DNA of 64,000 nucleotides from CALMFG01 sp963674805 (GCA_963674805.2 CAXXNY010000021.1:124001-188000), one strand, 5' to 3'; shown: positions 22,963-31,982, numbered from the stretch's first letter. Translations and numbers: made by a program. Notes: generated from the letters alone by a model not told the origin.

Positions 22963-25080
22963 ATGGCGTTACTGATTAAAATCGGCGCGAGCCTCAAAGA
23001 CTTTGACCGGCAGATGCGCCGTGCCACAAAAGATATCCAGTATATCGCAAATAAGTTCACCTCAGCAGGATCGGCATTAACCCGCGGAGTGACCGTACCG
23101 TTAGTCGGGCTTGCCGTCATGGCGGGCAAGGTCGGGATAGAGTTCGAATCCCAGATGCTGCGCGTGCAGGCGATCAGCGGGGCGACCGGGGATGAGCTGC
23201 AGGCGTTGGAAGGCAAGGCGCGCGAGCTCGGCGCGACCACGATGTACAGTGCGACCGAAGCGGCGGAAGGCTTGGAGAACTATGCCCGGGCGGGCTTCAG
23301 CGTACAAGAAAGCTTAGACGCCATTGAACCGTCGGTGAACCTTGCGATTGCAACCGGCAGTGAACTTGCGACGGTCACGGATATCATGGCTGGTGCAATC
23401 CGGGGATTTGGGGTGGAAGCCAGCGAAGCGGCAAATATTGCGAACTTACTCGCTTCTGTTACGGCAAATTCAAACACGAATCTCGAGGACTTGGGAGAAG
23501 CGTTTAATTATGTGGCGCCGTTAGCCGCGTCATACGGCTATACGATGGAAGATGTCGCCGAAACCCTTGGATTAATGGCGAACGCAAATATTAAGGGCAG
23601 TACAGCAGGCACGGCACTAAGAAAAGCCTTAAGCAATCTGGTATCTGCAGGCGGCGCAGCAAAAGCAAAGCTGAAAGAGCTGGGAGTAGAAGTCGCTGAC
23701 TCCGAGGGGAATATGCTGTCACTGGACAGTGTCATAGGAGATTTGCGTGAAGGATTCAAAGGCCTGACGGAAGAAGAGCAGGCGCAGACCGCAAAGCTGC
23801 TTTTTGGAGAACGGGCGCAGACCGCAATGCTGGCGGTATTAAATGCAACAGAGGATGAAATTAATAATTTAGCCGACGCCACGAACAATTACAACGGCGT
23901 GGTGGAAGAGCAGGCGGACATCATGCAGTCCGGGCTTAAGGGTACGCTTCTTAGATTAAAGTCAGCGGCTGAAGAGTTCGCGATTGCCATATCGGAAGTT
24001 TTGCTTCCGGCATTCCAAAAGCTGCTTGATAAGGTACAGACCGCGGTGGATTGGCTAAACCAGCTGACACCGGCGCAAAAAGAAAGCATGTTAAAGTTTC
24101 TCGGCATGGCGGCGGCATTAGGACCGGTACTGCTGTTAATCGGCAAAGGCATTTCCTTATTCGGCAAACTGCAGGCGTTTTTAGGCATCATCTCAAGCGG
24201 TGCTGGAATCGCCGGCGGCGCATTTGCGGGCATGGCCCTGCCGATCATTGGGATTATCGCCGGCATAGCGGCGTTGATTGCGCTGTTTGTGCATTTGTTT
24301 AAAACGAACGAGCAGTTCCGGGATAAGGTAACCGGCATATGGGAACAGATTAAAACGTTGTTTTCCGGCGTGGTGGAATTCTTCACTGCATTGTTTGGCT
24401 TTCTAAAGGGCCTGTGGCAAAACAACTTCATGAATATTCAGGGCATCACCCAGGGCGGCTTTCAGTATATCGTAGATATCTTTACCTTTGCGATCCAGTT
24501 GATTACGGATATTTTCAGTATATTCACGATGCTTCTTAAGGGGGACTGGCAGGGAGCATTGCAGGCGTTGTTGACGGCTGGTGCGAACTTCTGGAACGGG
24601 ATTAAAAAAATCTTTGTGTCCGGCATCAACCTTATCTTAAATATATTCGGTACCAACCTAGAGGAACTGGTTAAGAAGGTAAAAGATAAGATCGATAAGA
24701 TCAAACAGATATTTGAGGACCTAAAGACAAAGATTAAAGGTATATTGGACAAGATCAGGGAGATGTGGCAGAACTTCAAGCTGCCGACGTTTACGCTTAA
24801 AACCGCGACCAAGACGTTCTTGGGCAGGACCATCACCTTCCCGACAGGGTTTACGATCAACTGGCTGGCAGAAGGCGGTATCTTTACCAAGCCGACGCTG
24901 CTCGGCGGCCACGGGGTCGGCGAAGCCGGCAAGGAAGCGGTGCTGCCGTTGAATAAGCTGCCGGGGCTTTTAGGACTAAACCAGAACCAGAAGAATATCA
25001 TTCAGGTGATTTTAAATGGTGAAGTCATTGAAGAATGGGTGGACAACCGGCTGGGTGCAAGGGCGTACGGGGGATTTTAG
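22963..25080 (+). CDS. Tail tape measure protein
   Basis: A 705-aa TMP (PhageMin_Tail). The conserved core at about 60-340 includes EFESQMLRVQAISGATGDEL, YSATEAAEGLENYARAGFS and KGSTAGTALRKALSNL. Hydrophobic segments occur at about 385-445 (LPIIGIIAGIAALIALFVHL), then coiled-coil helices. It sets tail length (about 100 nm by the usual 0.15 nm per residue) and guides DNA entry. No ribosome site directly precedes the ATG. Confidence 0.95.
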   Translation: MALLIKIGASLKDFDRQMRRATKDIQYIANKFTSAGSALTRGVTVPLVGLAVMAGKVGIEFESQMLRVQAISGATGDELQALEGKARELGATTMYSATEAAEGLENYARAGFSVQESLDAIEPSVNLAIATGSELATVTDIMAGAIRGFGVEASEAANIANLLASVTANSNTNLEDLGEAFNYVAPLAASYGYTMEDVAETLGLMANANIKGSTAGTALRKALSNLVSAGGAAKAKLKELGVEVADSEGNMLSLDSVIGDLREGFKGLTEEEQAQTAKLLFGERAQTAMLAVLNATEDEINNLADATNNYNGVVEEQADIMQSGLKGTLLRLKSAAEEFAIAISEVLLPAFQKLLDKVQTAVDWLNQLTPAQKESMLKFLGMAAALGPVLLLIGKGISLFGKLQAFLGIISSGAGIAGGAFAGMALPIIGIIAGIAALIALFVHLFKTNEQFRDKVTGIWEQIKTLFSGVVEFFTALFGFLKGLWQNNFMNIQGITQGGFQYIVDIFTFAIQLITDIFSIFTMLLKGDWQGALQALLTAGANFWNGIKKIFVSGINLILNIFGTNLEELVKKVKDKIDKIKQIFEDLKTKIKGILDKIREMWQNFKLPTFTLKTATKTFLGRTITFPTGFTINWLAEGGIFTKPTLLGGHGVGEAGKEAVLPLNKLPGLLGLNQNQKNIIQVILNGEVIEEWVDNRLGARAYGGF

Positions 25081-25089
25081 GCGGGTATT

Positions 25090-25117
25090 AAAAAGAGCGC
25101 AGGTGGGCGCTCCTTTT
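25090..25117 (+). terminator. Terminator after tape measure gene
   Basis: AAAAGAGCGC / GCGCTC(C)TTTT with one bulged C and loop AGGTGG. It separates the tape measure from the hub gene. Confidence 0.65.
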
Positions 25118-25142
25118 AATAAAAATTTTATGGTGTTATCTC

Positions 25143-25243
25143 GTTAAGAACAAAAATATTATTACATGAGGTAATGCAACATACAGTCATTAAAGGTGTT
25201 GTTAGATAGCGGGAGAACACTATTTCTAACATATGTTCTTAAC
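25143..25243 (+). other. Predicted four-stem structured element
   Basis: An AT-rich 225-base gap in an otherwise gap-free GC-rich tail operon. A closing stem GTTAAGAAC (25143-25151) / GTTCTTAAC (25235-25243) encloses three hairpins: ATTAC/GTAAT (25161-25175), CAACA/TGTTG (25177-25201) and TTAGATAG/CTATTTCTAA (25202-25229). It has the shape of a multi-branch RNA, or of a small mobile element with inverted ends. No match to a known class was recognised. Confidence 0.45.
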
Positions 25244-25306
25244 TAGGGTTAGTATATCACATGGGTTTTGAAAAGAAAAGTATAAGTTTGCAGAAGGAAA
25301 CTTTAA

Positions 25307-26482
25307 ATGTGGCATTTATATATCAGCGGCAATGAACTCTTAAACAAAGCAATCGGGGCGTCCGTGAGCAACCAGTTAAACCGCCAGAACTCAACGTTTA
25401 CGGTGGAAGCGAAGGGCATCGATGACACCTATCACTTTGAAGAGTGCGTGATCAAACAGGACACGGACACGATTGCCGCGGGGATTATCACAGGCCAACA
25501 CTTCAAGGAATCCGGAATCAAGAAAGCGTCCATCACGGTGACCGACTTTTACTACATCTTTCAGCGGCGCATTGTGGTGGAGCGCTTTGAGAACATGCGC
25601 GTCAGCGACATCCTAAAAGCACTGATCACCAAATATGCGACCGAGTTTTCAACAGAGTATATCGACGATACCCTAACCGAGGTGGAGAATTTTGAATGCG
25701 AATACATCCTGTTAAGTGAAGCCATCACCAAGCTGATGGGGTACTTATCCGGCTGGTATTACTATATCGATGCGGACAAGGCGTTTCATCTGTTTGAAGG
25801 GTATGAAACCGACGGGGTACGCTTTGAGCCGGACGCAAACGGGAAGTGCAACTATTTAAAAGACACATTTGAGGTGGACTACGACGCTGAAAACGTGGTC
25901 AAACGCGTCTGGGTAGTCGGTGCCAAGCAGTCAGCGTCCGCCGCAGTGACGCAATACTACACTTGCGACGGCCAGCAGCGGTATTTCACGCTGGCGTATG
26001 AGCCGAATTATACGGAAATCTATCTTGATGGCGCCCTTCAGGAAAGCCTGCTGGAGGAAAACGACGACGGGATACAGGCTTTTTTGATCAATAAGACCAA
26101 CCGGGTGGTGTTCATCCCGGATTATGTGGAAACGCCGTATACCGGTACGTTAAAGATAGTATATTATCCCACGGTGCAGGTGATTGAATATTTTGAGGAT
26201 TCCACAGGCGACAGCCCGTATTTGCTCGAAAAGGTGGTTAAAAACAAGGATATCACGGACAAAATGACCGCGCGTGCCTTTGGGCGGGCGGAAATCAAGC
26301 GGGTGAAGTCCATCAAAGCGAATGTCCGGCTTTCGACATATGAAGAGGCCAATATTGGCCAGCGGTGTTATGTGAACGACGATGAGTACGGGATAGACGG
26401 GTATTTTCTGGTCACACGGGCCAGCATGAAGTGCCAGACGATCGGGACCGTGCTGTATACGCTGGAACTGGAGGAGATTTGA
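25307..26482 (+). CDS. Tail hub / endopeptidase-like protein
   Basis: A 391-aa structural protein after the tape measure. The N-terminal half (NRQNSTFTVEAKGIDDTYHF, DFYYIFQRRIVVERFENMRV) and the end (ANIGQRCYVNDDEYGIDGYF, LELEEI) resemble baseplate hub/Tal N-terminal domains that form the tail tip. No separate Dit gene is visible. AGAAGGAAAC precedes ATG. Confidence 0.75.
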   Translation: MWHLYISGNELLNKAIGASVSNQLNRQNSTFTVEAKGIDDTYHFEECVIKQDTDTIAAGIITGQHFKESGIKKASITVTDFYYIFQRRIVVERFENMRVSDILKALITKYATEFSTEYIDDTLTEVENFECEYILLSEAITKLMGYLSGWYYYIDADKAFHLFEGYETDGVRFEPDANGKCNYLKDTFEVDYDAENVVKRVWVVGAKQSASAAVTQYYTCDGQQRYFTLAYEPNYTEIYLDGALQESLLEENDDGIQAFLINKTNRVVFIPDYVETPYTGTLKIVYYPTVQVIEYFEDSTGDSPYLLEKVVKNKDITDKMTARAFGRAEIKRVKSIKANVRLSTYEEANIGQRCYVNDDEYGIDGYFLVTRASMKCQTIGTVLYTLELEEI

Positions 26483-26713
26483 ATGGCGGACGCACTGACA
26501 ACGCTGTTACAGACACAAAACGACCGGATTACAGCGCTGGAAAACGCGACGCTGGATAGCGTGCTGATTCTGCCGCTGATTGAGAAGGTTTATGTCGGGA
26601 TAAAGGTGAAGGCATCCATCACCGTTATCCGGGCAAAATATGTGCTTTGCGGCACGGTGACGGCAGCAGAAGATCAATTGAACACACTGGAATACGAGGT
26701 GAAAACATATTAA
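26483..26713 (+). CDS. 76-aa tail-tip protein
   Basis: A 76-aa small protein with an N-terminal amphipathic helix (TTLLQTQNDRITALENATLD) and a beta-rich end. It starts directly at the hub gene stop and abuts the next gene. Probably a baseplate or fibre accessory protein; family unknown. Confidence 0.6.
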   Translation: MADALTTLLQTQNDRITALENATLDSVLILPLIEKVYVGIKVKASITVIRAKYVLCGTVTAAEDQLNTLEYEVKTY

Positions 26714-27046
26714 ATGGTAAGCGATAGGTTAATAGAAGCGGCGGTAGTTTTTTTAAACGCCGCAATTACACATATGGGTATCGGGAACGGCGCAGTACCC
26801 GATACGGATGATGACATTTTGGCGTCTGAATTGCTTAGGAAGGCGACCACGTCATATATTGACGGGAATGTGGTCATCAAAGAGGTGTATTTGGACGAGA
26901 CCGAGCTGAACGGCGAGCAGTTAACCGCAATCGGGGTGTACGGGGACAGCAACACCAAACTCTTCGCCGGAGGCGGCATTGACCAGAGCAAGACCGCGGG
27001 CGAGAGCCTGACTATCTCGTTGGAGCTGGCCGTGGAAAGGGCATAA
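26714..27046 (+). CDS. Tail fibre-region structural protein
   Basis: A 110-aa protein with a fibre-like pattern: MGIGNGAVPDTDDDILASEL, IKEVYLDETELNGEQLTAIG, YGDSNTKLFAGGGI. This recurs in baseplate/fibre proteins of Firmicutes phages. It begins directly after the preceding stop. Confidence 0.65.
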   Translation: MVSDRLIEAAVVFLNAAITHMGIGNGAVPDTDDDILASELLRKATTSYIDGNVVIKEVYLDETELNGEQLTAIGVYGDSNTKLFAGGGIDQSKTAGESLTISLELAVERA

Positions 27047-27051
27047 AAACA

Positions 27052-28434
27052 ATGGCATATTCAAAACAAACATGGCAGGACAATGTATCGGTCTTAAGCG
27101 CGGCGCGCTTTAACCATATGGAAGACGGCATCTATGATGGAGTAAAGAGCCTTAGGATACCAGGCATCACCGTTGAAACGGGCGTGTCACACGGGGACTT
27201 TATTTACCCGGTCGTAGAGAACGGGCAGGAAGTTTGGAAGACCGATGATGCGGCCGGGCAGACCTCCGGCCGGTGTATCTGCAGTGCGGTGGACGGGAAT
27301 ACTGCCGATGCGGTCCGGGCGGGAATCATGCCCATGCCCGCGGCGCTGATCGCGGCGCTGACGCAGGCTGAAACGGACGCGCGGTACTCGCTGTACGTCC
27401 AGTCGGGCGGCAACTTGGGCTTAGGGGTCACCAGCATCCACGCCGGATTTATCCTGAGCGCCTCTGAGATGGCCGTGGATTTCTATCCGGTCAATCAAAA
27501 TCCTAAAGCATACACTGAAAATATGGTACAGTTCTTTGCTATGCCCGGGCCGTCAGGCGCTGTTCGGTTAAAAATCGAGAAGCCGTCAGCAGCTGACGGG
27601 GTTAAAATTTATCGCAGTACGAGCGCATATGACGATAGCGGCGTTGGTAACTGGGGCACATTGGTTGCAGACATCACCGATGACTCTGGTTATATGACCG
27701 CTTTTGAGTGGTTCGAAGATGATGATGGCGGCTCAAACCTATCTGATGGGACTGTATATTATTACAAAGCGTTCCCTTATGTCGGAACAATCCATAATGA
27801 AACAGCCGGCGATAATGAATTATATTGCAGGGCGGGTTTATTACTAAACGAATGGATACCGACAGATTTATCTGGATCATCTTTGCCGGATAACGTCGGA
27901 GGCAATAACGGGACAGCTACCAGCATAACGCTTAACTCTGCTAGCGGTATAATAGGAGACGCACTGAGCGGCTCATCAGGATATGTAACACTTGGAAGTA
28001 ATATTGACCTAGCTGCAAAAACAATAGCGGTATGGGTAAAGCCCAATACAGCGAATACAGGACTATGGGGTAATTCTGGTGGTCAGGCGTTTTTATATGG
28101 CAGGGCTACATCTGCTAATAACTTTAGAGTTGGCGGTCGTGCTGATTATTTAGAAATGGCACAGGGTACAACGGCGTGGGCGTTGGTTGGTTCATATTAT
28201 GGAACGAGCGGAACACCCGTAACGGGTTATTTAAACGGCGCATCACAAGGGTCTCGCGCCGTTACAAGTATAGCAAATTCTCAAATTAATAGGCTTTTAT
28301 ATGCGTGGCCATTTGAAGTCGGACTCACGTATGAACTATTTTTTAGCACATTGTCAGATGTAATCCGCGTATTTTACGGAGATTTATCAAGCAATGAATG
28401 GACGATGTTATATAACGGAGGTGCGGGATGTTAG
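27052..28434 (+). CDS. Receptor-binding tail fibre with LamG-like domain
   Basis: A 460-aa protein. The N-terminus (KQTWQDNVSVLSAARFNHME) is the common fibre attachment motif; the middle contains Ig/FN-like sheets (about 160-270); the C-terminus (about 285-455) is a LamG/concanavalin-like carbohydrate-binding domain (IAVWVKPNTANTGLWG and so on). The 3' half is more AT-rich than the 5' half, in keeping with domain exchange in receptor-binding proteins. The end overlaps the next gene by 7 bases. Confidence 0.8.
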   Translation: MAYSKQTWQDNVSVLSAARFNHMEDGIYDGVKSLRIPGITVETGVSHGDFIYPVVENGQEVWKTDDAAGQTSGRCICSAVDGNTADAVRAGIMPMPAALIAALTQAETDARYSLYVQSGGNLGLGVTSIHAGFILSASEMAVDFYPVNQNPKAYTENMVQFFAMPGPSGAVRLKIEKPSAADGVKIYRSTSAYDDSGVGNWGTLVADITDDSGYMTAFEWFEDDDGGSNLSDGTVYYYKAFPYVGTIHNETAGDNELYCRAGLLLNEWIPTDLSGSSLPDNVGGNNGTATSITLNSASGIIGDALSGSSGYVTLGSNIDLAAKTIAVWVKPNTANTGLWGNSGGQAFLYGRATSANNFRVGGRADYLEMAQGTTAWALVGSYYGTSGTPVTGYLNGASQGSRAVTSIANSQINRLLYAWPFEVGLTYELFFSTLSDVIRVFYGDLSSNEWTMLYNGGAGC

Positions 28435-28748
28435 CGGTTAAGGCCAGTATGTTAAATGTTGAATCCGGTACGGTCATTGGGCAAATAGGGATGAGCAACA
28501 CAGTGGTTGTGGAAGTCGACAGTACCCCGTCGTTTGGGCATGAGGATATTACCGAATCGGATATCAAATTTACCCAGCGGGTATTTGACGGAAAGTTTGG
28601 CACTGAAATGACATATTTAGAGCTGGTATATATCAGAGACCTTTTAGATGAGCTCGGGGACTACGGCAGGGATGCCGGGTCCTTAAGCGAGCTTGAGCTA
28701 AGGAAGGAAATCACGGATATCCAGCTGGCGCTGGTTGAAGGGGGTTAA
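28428..28748 (+). CDS. 106-aa tail-region protein
   Basis: A 106-aa protein: a beta-rich N-terminus (GTVIGQIGMSNTVVVEVDS) and a helical acidic end (LELVYIRDLLDELGDY). It overlaps the fibre gene and is followed at once by the XkdX-like gene. Structural or fibre chaperone; unassigned. Confidence 0.55.
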   Translation: MLAVKASMLNVESGTVIGQIGMSNTVVVEVDSTPSFGHEDITESDIKFTQRVFDGKFGTEMTYLELVYIRDLLDELGDYGRDAGSLSELELRKEITDIQLALVEGG

Positions 28749-28750
28749 TC

Positions 28751-28858
28751 ATGGAACGGGTATGGGCGGCGCTGATCAGCAAGGGGAAGAAAACCCTTGA
28801 TGATGTGCCGGACGGCTTAAAAGCCGCAGTTGAAGAAATATTACAGATAAGCACCTGA
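28751..28858 (+). CDS. XkdX/CD1375-like small protein
   Basis: A 35-aa ORF starting 3 bases after the previous gene, with GAAGGGGG before the ATG. ERVWAALISKGKKTLDDVPD resembles the short XkdX/CD1375 proteins found between tail fibre and lysis genes. Function unknown. Confidence 0.6.
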   Translation: MERVWAALISKGKKTLDDVPDGLKAAVEEILQIST

Positions 28859-28873
28859 AAAGGGTGCTTTTTT
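28849..28873 (+). terminator. Terminator after tail module
   Basis: AAGCACC / GGTGCTT stem, TGAAAA-containing loop, then T run. It overlaps the end of the 35-aa gene and separates tail from lysis genes. Confidence 0.75.
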
Positions 28874-28886
28874 GATGGGAGGAAAC

Positions 28887-29603
28887 ATGACGGAATACAA
28901 GATAAGGGCAAAGCAGGCGCCGGAGTTAACCCGGGTATTAAAGCGCGGAAGCCAGGGCGATGATGTGATCCTGCTGCAGACACGCTTGATGGAGATCGGG
29001 TTTAACCTGGGAACCTATGGCGCGGACGGGTACTTCGGCGGGCGGACACGCGATGCAGTGGATGACTTTCTTTGTGCATACGGCCTTAAGCCGACCGGTG
29101 AGATTAAGACAGCCGGCTGGGAGCTGCTTTACGGGGATATCCGTTTTGCGCAGTTTAATGACAACCTGTTTAAGTGCCTCTGCAGGGAAAACGGGTACAA
29201 GTTCTGCGACGGGTACTACAGCGGCGGGATTAATCCGGCAATCAAGATCATGCTGGCCAGAATACAGGACAAGATGCGTGACCGGACAGGCATCGCCAAC
29301 CTTAATGTCGTGGTGAAGTCCAACAAGACCGCATACGAGGGAAACGGCGGGTACCGGTGCAGGCGCTGGAACCAAAAGCGCGGCGGCGCCACCTATTCCC
29401 AGCACCTTTACGCCAAGGCGGCGGACACGTACCCGGCCATCGATGATATACCGGTTCCGGAATACTTTGACCTGCTGTTTGAATGCGCAGATGAGTGTAA
29501 TCCGTTCGGCGGTGTTGGCAAAGGCACGCATACCGATCGTTATATAGGTGTGTGCCATATTGACGTACGCGGGGTAAAGAGCCGGTGGGAATACGCGAGA
29601 TAG
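28887..29603 (+). CDS. Endolysin: PG-binding plus M15 peptidase
   Basis: A 238-aa lysin. PG_binding_1 repeat lies at about 10-75 (LKRGSQGDDVILLQTRLMEIG, then DGYFGGRTRDAVDDF) and an M15 DD/LD-carboxypeptidase-like domain at about 120-238 with zinc ligands in SQHLYAKAAD and CHIDVRG. Start 28887 has GGGAGG 5 bases before. No signal peptide, so it needs a holin. It would cut peptide stems of the wall. Confidence 0.85.
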   Translation: MTEYKIRAKQAPELTRVLKRGSQGDDVILLQTRLMEIGFNLGTYGADGYFGGRTRDAVDDFLCAYGLKPTGEIKTAGWELLYGDIRFAQFNDNLFKCLCRENGYKFCDGYYSGGINPAIKIMLARIQDKMRDRTGIANLNVVVKSNKTAYEGNGGYRCRRWNQKRGGATYSQHLYAKAADTYPAIDDIPVPEYFDLLFECADECNPFGGVGKGTHTDRYIGVCHIDVRGVKSRWEYAR

Positions 29604-29615
29604 GAGAATGACAGC

Positions 29616-29831
29616 ATGGAAAGTTTAACAGCGGGATTCTGGTTACAGCTTGTGGTTTATGCGGTATCGATCGGCAGTTTTGCGGGAGTGATACTGACTA
29701 AGATCGGGTACCTGGAGAAGAAAATGGACAAGCACAACGGGCTGGTGGAGCGGATGGTAACGGTGGAGCAAAAATGCAGTTCCGCCCACCGCAGGATTGA
29801 TGAAATCAAAGACGAAAGGGGCAAGGAATGA
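29616..29831 (+). CDS. XhlA-like holin-associated protein
   Basis: A 71-aa protein with an N-terminal TM helix (about 8-28) and a C-terminal charged coiled coil (about 30-70). XhlA/haemolysin-type proteins with this pattern act with a holin; XhlA usually has its TM at the C-terminus, so the assignment is tentative. It lies between the two lysin genes. Confidence 0.6.
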   Translation: MESLTAGFWLQLVVYAVSIGSFAGVILTKIGYLEKKMDKHNGLVERMVTVEQKCSSAHRRIDEIKDERGKE

Positions 29832-30559
29832 AAGCAGGAAACATTAAGGAAATCCACGCGTTTGCGGAAGCCATGATGCCAACACTGGTATACAACCATA
29901 TGCAGTTTGGGATACCGATTGTGTCCACTCTGGCGCAGGTGGACCTTGAGAGCGGGCTGGACTCGGATATCTTCAAAAAAACCAACAACTGCTTAGGCAT
30001 CAAGGGCAAAAGCGGGCAGGGGTACAAGCTGTACCGGACCAAGAGCTGGGAGCAGGACAAAAACGGCGCGTGGAAGCTCCGGACCGCATCCTTCATCGTA
30101 TTTGAAGGTGACGACGCCATTGAGCAGTGCTTGGCCAAACACCGCCAGACGCTGTTCGGGTCCCGATACAACGCGGTGCGGATGGCCGCGACTCCGGAGG
30201 AAGCGTGTTATGCGCTGGAAGGCGAGTATGCGACCGACCAAACCTACGGCGACAAGCTGATGCAGCGGATCCGGGACAAGGACCTGATGCAGTATGCGAA
30301 ATATGAGGATCACAAAAACAAGACGCTGTCCTTCACGATGGGCATATCGCTCCCGGGGAGCGACTATGTACACCGGGGGACATGTGTGGAACGTCTGCAG
30401 CTCCGGCTTAATGAGTTGGGCGAGAGCCTGACCGTTGACGGGGTTTATGGATACAGGACAAGAAAAGCTGTGATGAGATTCCAAAAAAGCAATCGACTGA
30501 AAGCCGACGGTATAGCCGGATATTTCACGCAGTTAAAACTATTTGAAATGGAGGGTTAA
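29828..30559 (+). CDS. Endolysin: glucosaminidase plus PG-binding
   Basis: A 243-aa lysin with a GH73-like glucosaminidase domain (about 5-155; STLAQVDLESGLDSD with catalytic Glu, NNCLGIKG, DAIEQCLAKH) and a C-terminal PG_binding_1 repeat (about 185-240; RGTCVERLQLRLNELG, YGYRTRKAVMRFQ). It cuts glycan strands. ATGA overlap with the XhlA-like gene. Domain order is the reverse of the first lysin. Confidence 0.88.
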   Translation: MKAGNIKEIHAFAEAMMPTLVYNHMQFGIPIVSTLAQVDLESGLDSDIFKKTNNCLGIKGKSGQGYKLYRTKSWEQDKNGAWKLRTASFIVFEGDDAIEQCLAKHRQTLFGSRYNAVRMAATPEEACYALEGEYATDQTYGDKLMQRIRDKDLMQYAKYEDHKNKTLSFTMGISLPGSDYVHRGTCVERLQLRLNELGESLTVDGVYGYRTRKAVMRFQKSNRLKADGIAGYFTQLKLFEMEG

Positions 30560-30564
30560 AAAAC

Positions 30565-30753
30565 ATGACACAGGAAAAATGGAAGAGCCCGGTGGTCTGG
30601 GTGACACTGGCCGCGACGGTGGTCGGGTTTCTGGTGAACACCTTGGAGCTCAATATTAACTCCGAGCTGATTCTCAGCATGGTGAACGCCGTGGTGACGA
30701 TTCTCGTCGGGTTCGGGATTTTAAATAATCCGAACTCAAAGAAAACCTTTTAG
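30565..30753 (+). CDS. Phage holin
   Basis: A 62-aa protein with two TM segments (about 10-26 and 34-53), a short NINSE turn and a C-terminal GFGILNNPNSKKTF, typical of phi-LC3-type holins. It permits lysin access to the wall. GGAGGG precedes ATG. A truncated copy of its C-terminus lies at 31088-31129. Confidence 0.88.
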   Translation: MTQEKWKSPVVWVTLAATVVGFLVNTLELNINSELILSMVNAVVTILVGFGILNNPNSKKTF

Positions 30754-30776
30754 GCGAACAAAGTATCAACAATGGG

Positions 30777-30803
30777 GCCCTCGCATATGCGGGGGCGTTT
30801 TTT
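30777..30803 (+). terminator. Late operon terminator
   Basis: GCCCTCGC / GCGGGGGC with loop ATAT followed by TTTTTT: a strong intrinsic terminator after the holin. Confidence 0.85.
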
Positions 30804-30835
30804 AGTGCTACAATATTCTTCCGGAAGGGAGTGAT

Positions 30836-31057
30836 ATGATGAAACTTGAATATAAAGAGATGAGCATGTATGAAGTGCTGGATTTAATGCAAAAAAACGA
30901 ACCGATTACGTTGAACGAGCTAGTATCACGTGGAGCAACAGAATGGGCGGTTTATAGGGCGCTGTGTAAAGAATGGATTGAGAAGTGTGGAAATGGGAAG
31001 GGCATGAATGAAGCATACCAATTAACCGAGATTGGGTATCGGGTGCGGGGGATATAG
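30836..31057 (+). CDS. 73-aa winged-helix-like protein
   Basis: A 73-aa protein with a helical HTH-like first half (YEVLDLMQKNEPITLNELVS, then VYRALCKEWIE) and a wing-like end YQLTEIGYRVRGI. GAAGGGAG precedes ATG. A truncated, diverged copy of its last 25 codons is at 32330-32413. It probably binds DNA; position right of the lysis genes suggests lysogenic expression. Confidence 0.6.
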   Translation: MMKLEYKEMSMYEVLDLMQKNEPITLNELVSRGATEWAVYRALCKEWIEKCGNGKGMNEAYQLTEIGYRVRGI

Positions 31058-31087
31058 GATAAGATACGAAGGTAAGTGTAGTGTGGG

Positions 31088-31129
31088 TACGGGATTTTGA
31101 ATAATCCAACGAGTAAGGTGATGATTTAG
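31088..31129 (+). pseudogene. Holin C-terminal remnant
   Basis: The reading frame YGILNNPTSKVMI-stop matches the holin end GFGILNNPNSKKTF, with no holin body upstream. It shows that a related lysis module was once here and was joined to the 73-aa gene by deletion or recombination. Confidence 0.7.
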
Positions 31130-31267
31130 AGAAAGGAGAAAAAAGAATATTAAGAGTGATGTTCTTGATGATACAGAGGCTAATATGTTTTTACATAAGC
31201 AACACTTTATTTACATAAAATGCTATAATAAATAAAAGACTAAGGTTAGCATTGTTGAGGTGGATTG

Positions 31268-31939
31268 ATGAGCAAGAAGAGGGGTAACAAAAAAAAGAAA
31301 ATTTTTAAAAAAAATATCTTATCAATATTTGCGGTTGTAATTGCTGCAATTGCTATTATAGTTACATGGAATGGAAACTCAATTGCCAAATCAGGAAATG
31401 AATTAGCAGAAACAGTTTATTACGAAAATAGTATTCCTGCATGGACTGGCGAAATAAGTACCGATAACGATATAATGGTACTAGGATGTCTTAATGATGA
31501 TATTTTTCTTCAAAGTGCAACACTGTATTTTCCTGACTGTATAAGTTGTGAGTGGGAAGTAGAGCAACTCGAATATAAATTTGTTTTAGAAATTCTAAAG
31601 CCAGAAATCCATGCTTATATAGATAACATTGTTAAGCCCCAGAAAGGATATTCTTATGTAGCAAGTGGGTTGAATTTACCCATAATTATTGATTCAACAT
31701 ATACAAAAGGTGGGGTTGTAATGAAAGATACTAGTTTATATAATTTATCTTTCAATTACTTCAATTTAGAAGAAAATTTGTTATCAACTGACCTTTTATT
31801 TACTGGATTAAGCTTAGTTCGTCATTTAGGATCAAACGAGAATGTCTTAACTGTTGTTAACAAAGAATGGTCAACCGTCAATAGACAATTATACGAGAAT
31901 CTTTATATTGCGGATACGATAGAAGTTGAAGAAAGATAA
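31268..31939 (+). CDS. Membrane-anchored hypothetical protein
   Basis: A 223-aa protein. A Lys-rich N-terminus and one TM helix (about 17-35) are followed by about 185 extracytoplasmic residues with no known domain. AT-rich relative to the late genes; GAGGTGG precedes ATG at 31268 and TATAAT lies about 40 bases upstream. It is presumably lysogenic cargo; function unknown. Confidence 0.55.
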   Translation: MSKKRGNKKKKIFKKNILSIFAVVIAAIAIIVTWNGNSIAKSGNELAETVYYENSIPAWTGEISTDNDIMVLGCLNDDIFLQSATLYFPDCISCEWEVEQLEYKFVLEILKPEIHAYIDNIVKPQKGYSYVASGLNLPIIIDSTYTKGGVVMKDTSLYNLSFNYFNLEENLLSTDLLFTGLSLVRHLGSNENVLTVVNKEWSTVNRQLYENLYIADTIEVEER

Positions 31940-31982
31940 ATTATGAATAAAAACGCTGACATCAACTGGTAAATGAGCACAC

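Noticed and set aside
28938..29558. 206-codon minus-strand ORF
   Set aside because: Shadow of the GC-rich endolysin gene; no start signal or domain.
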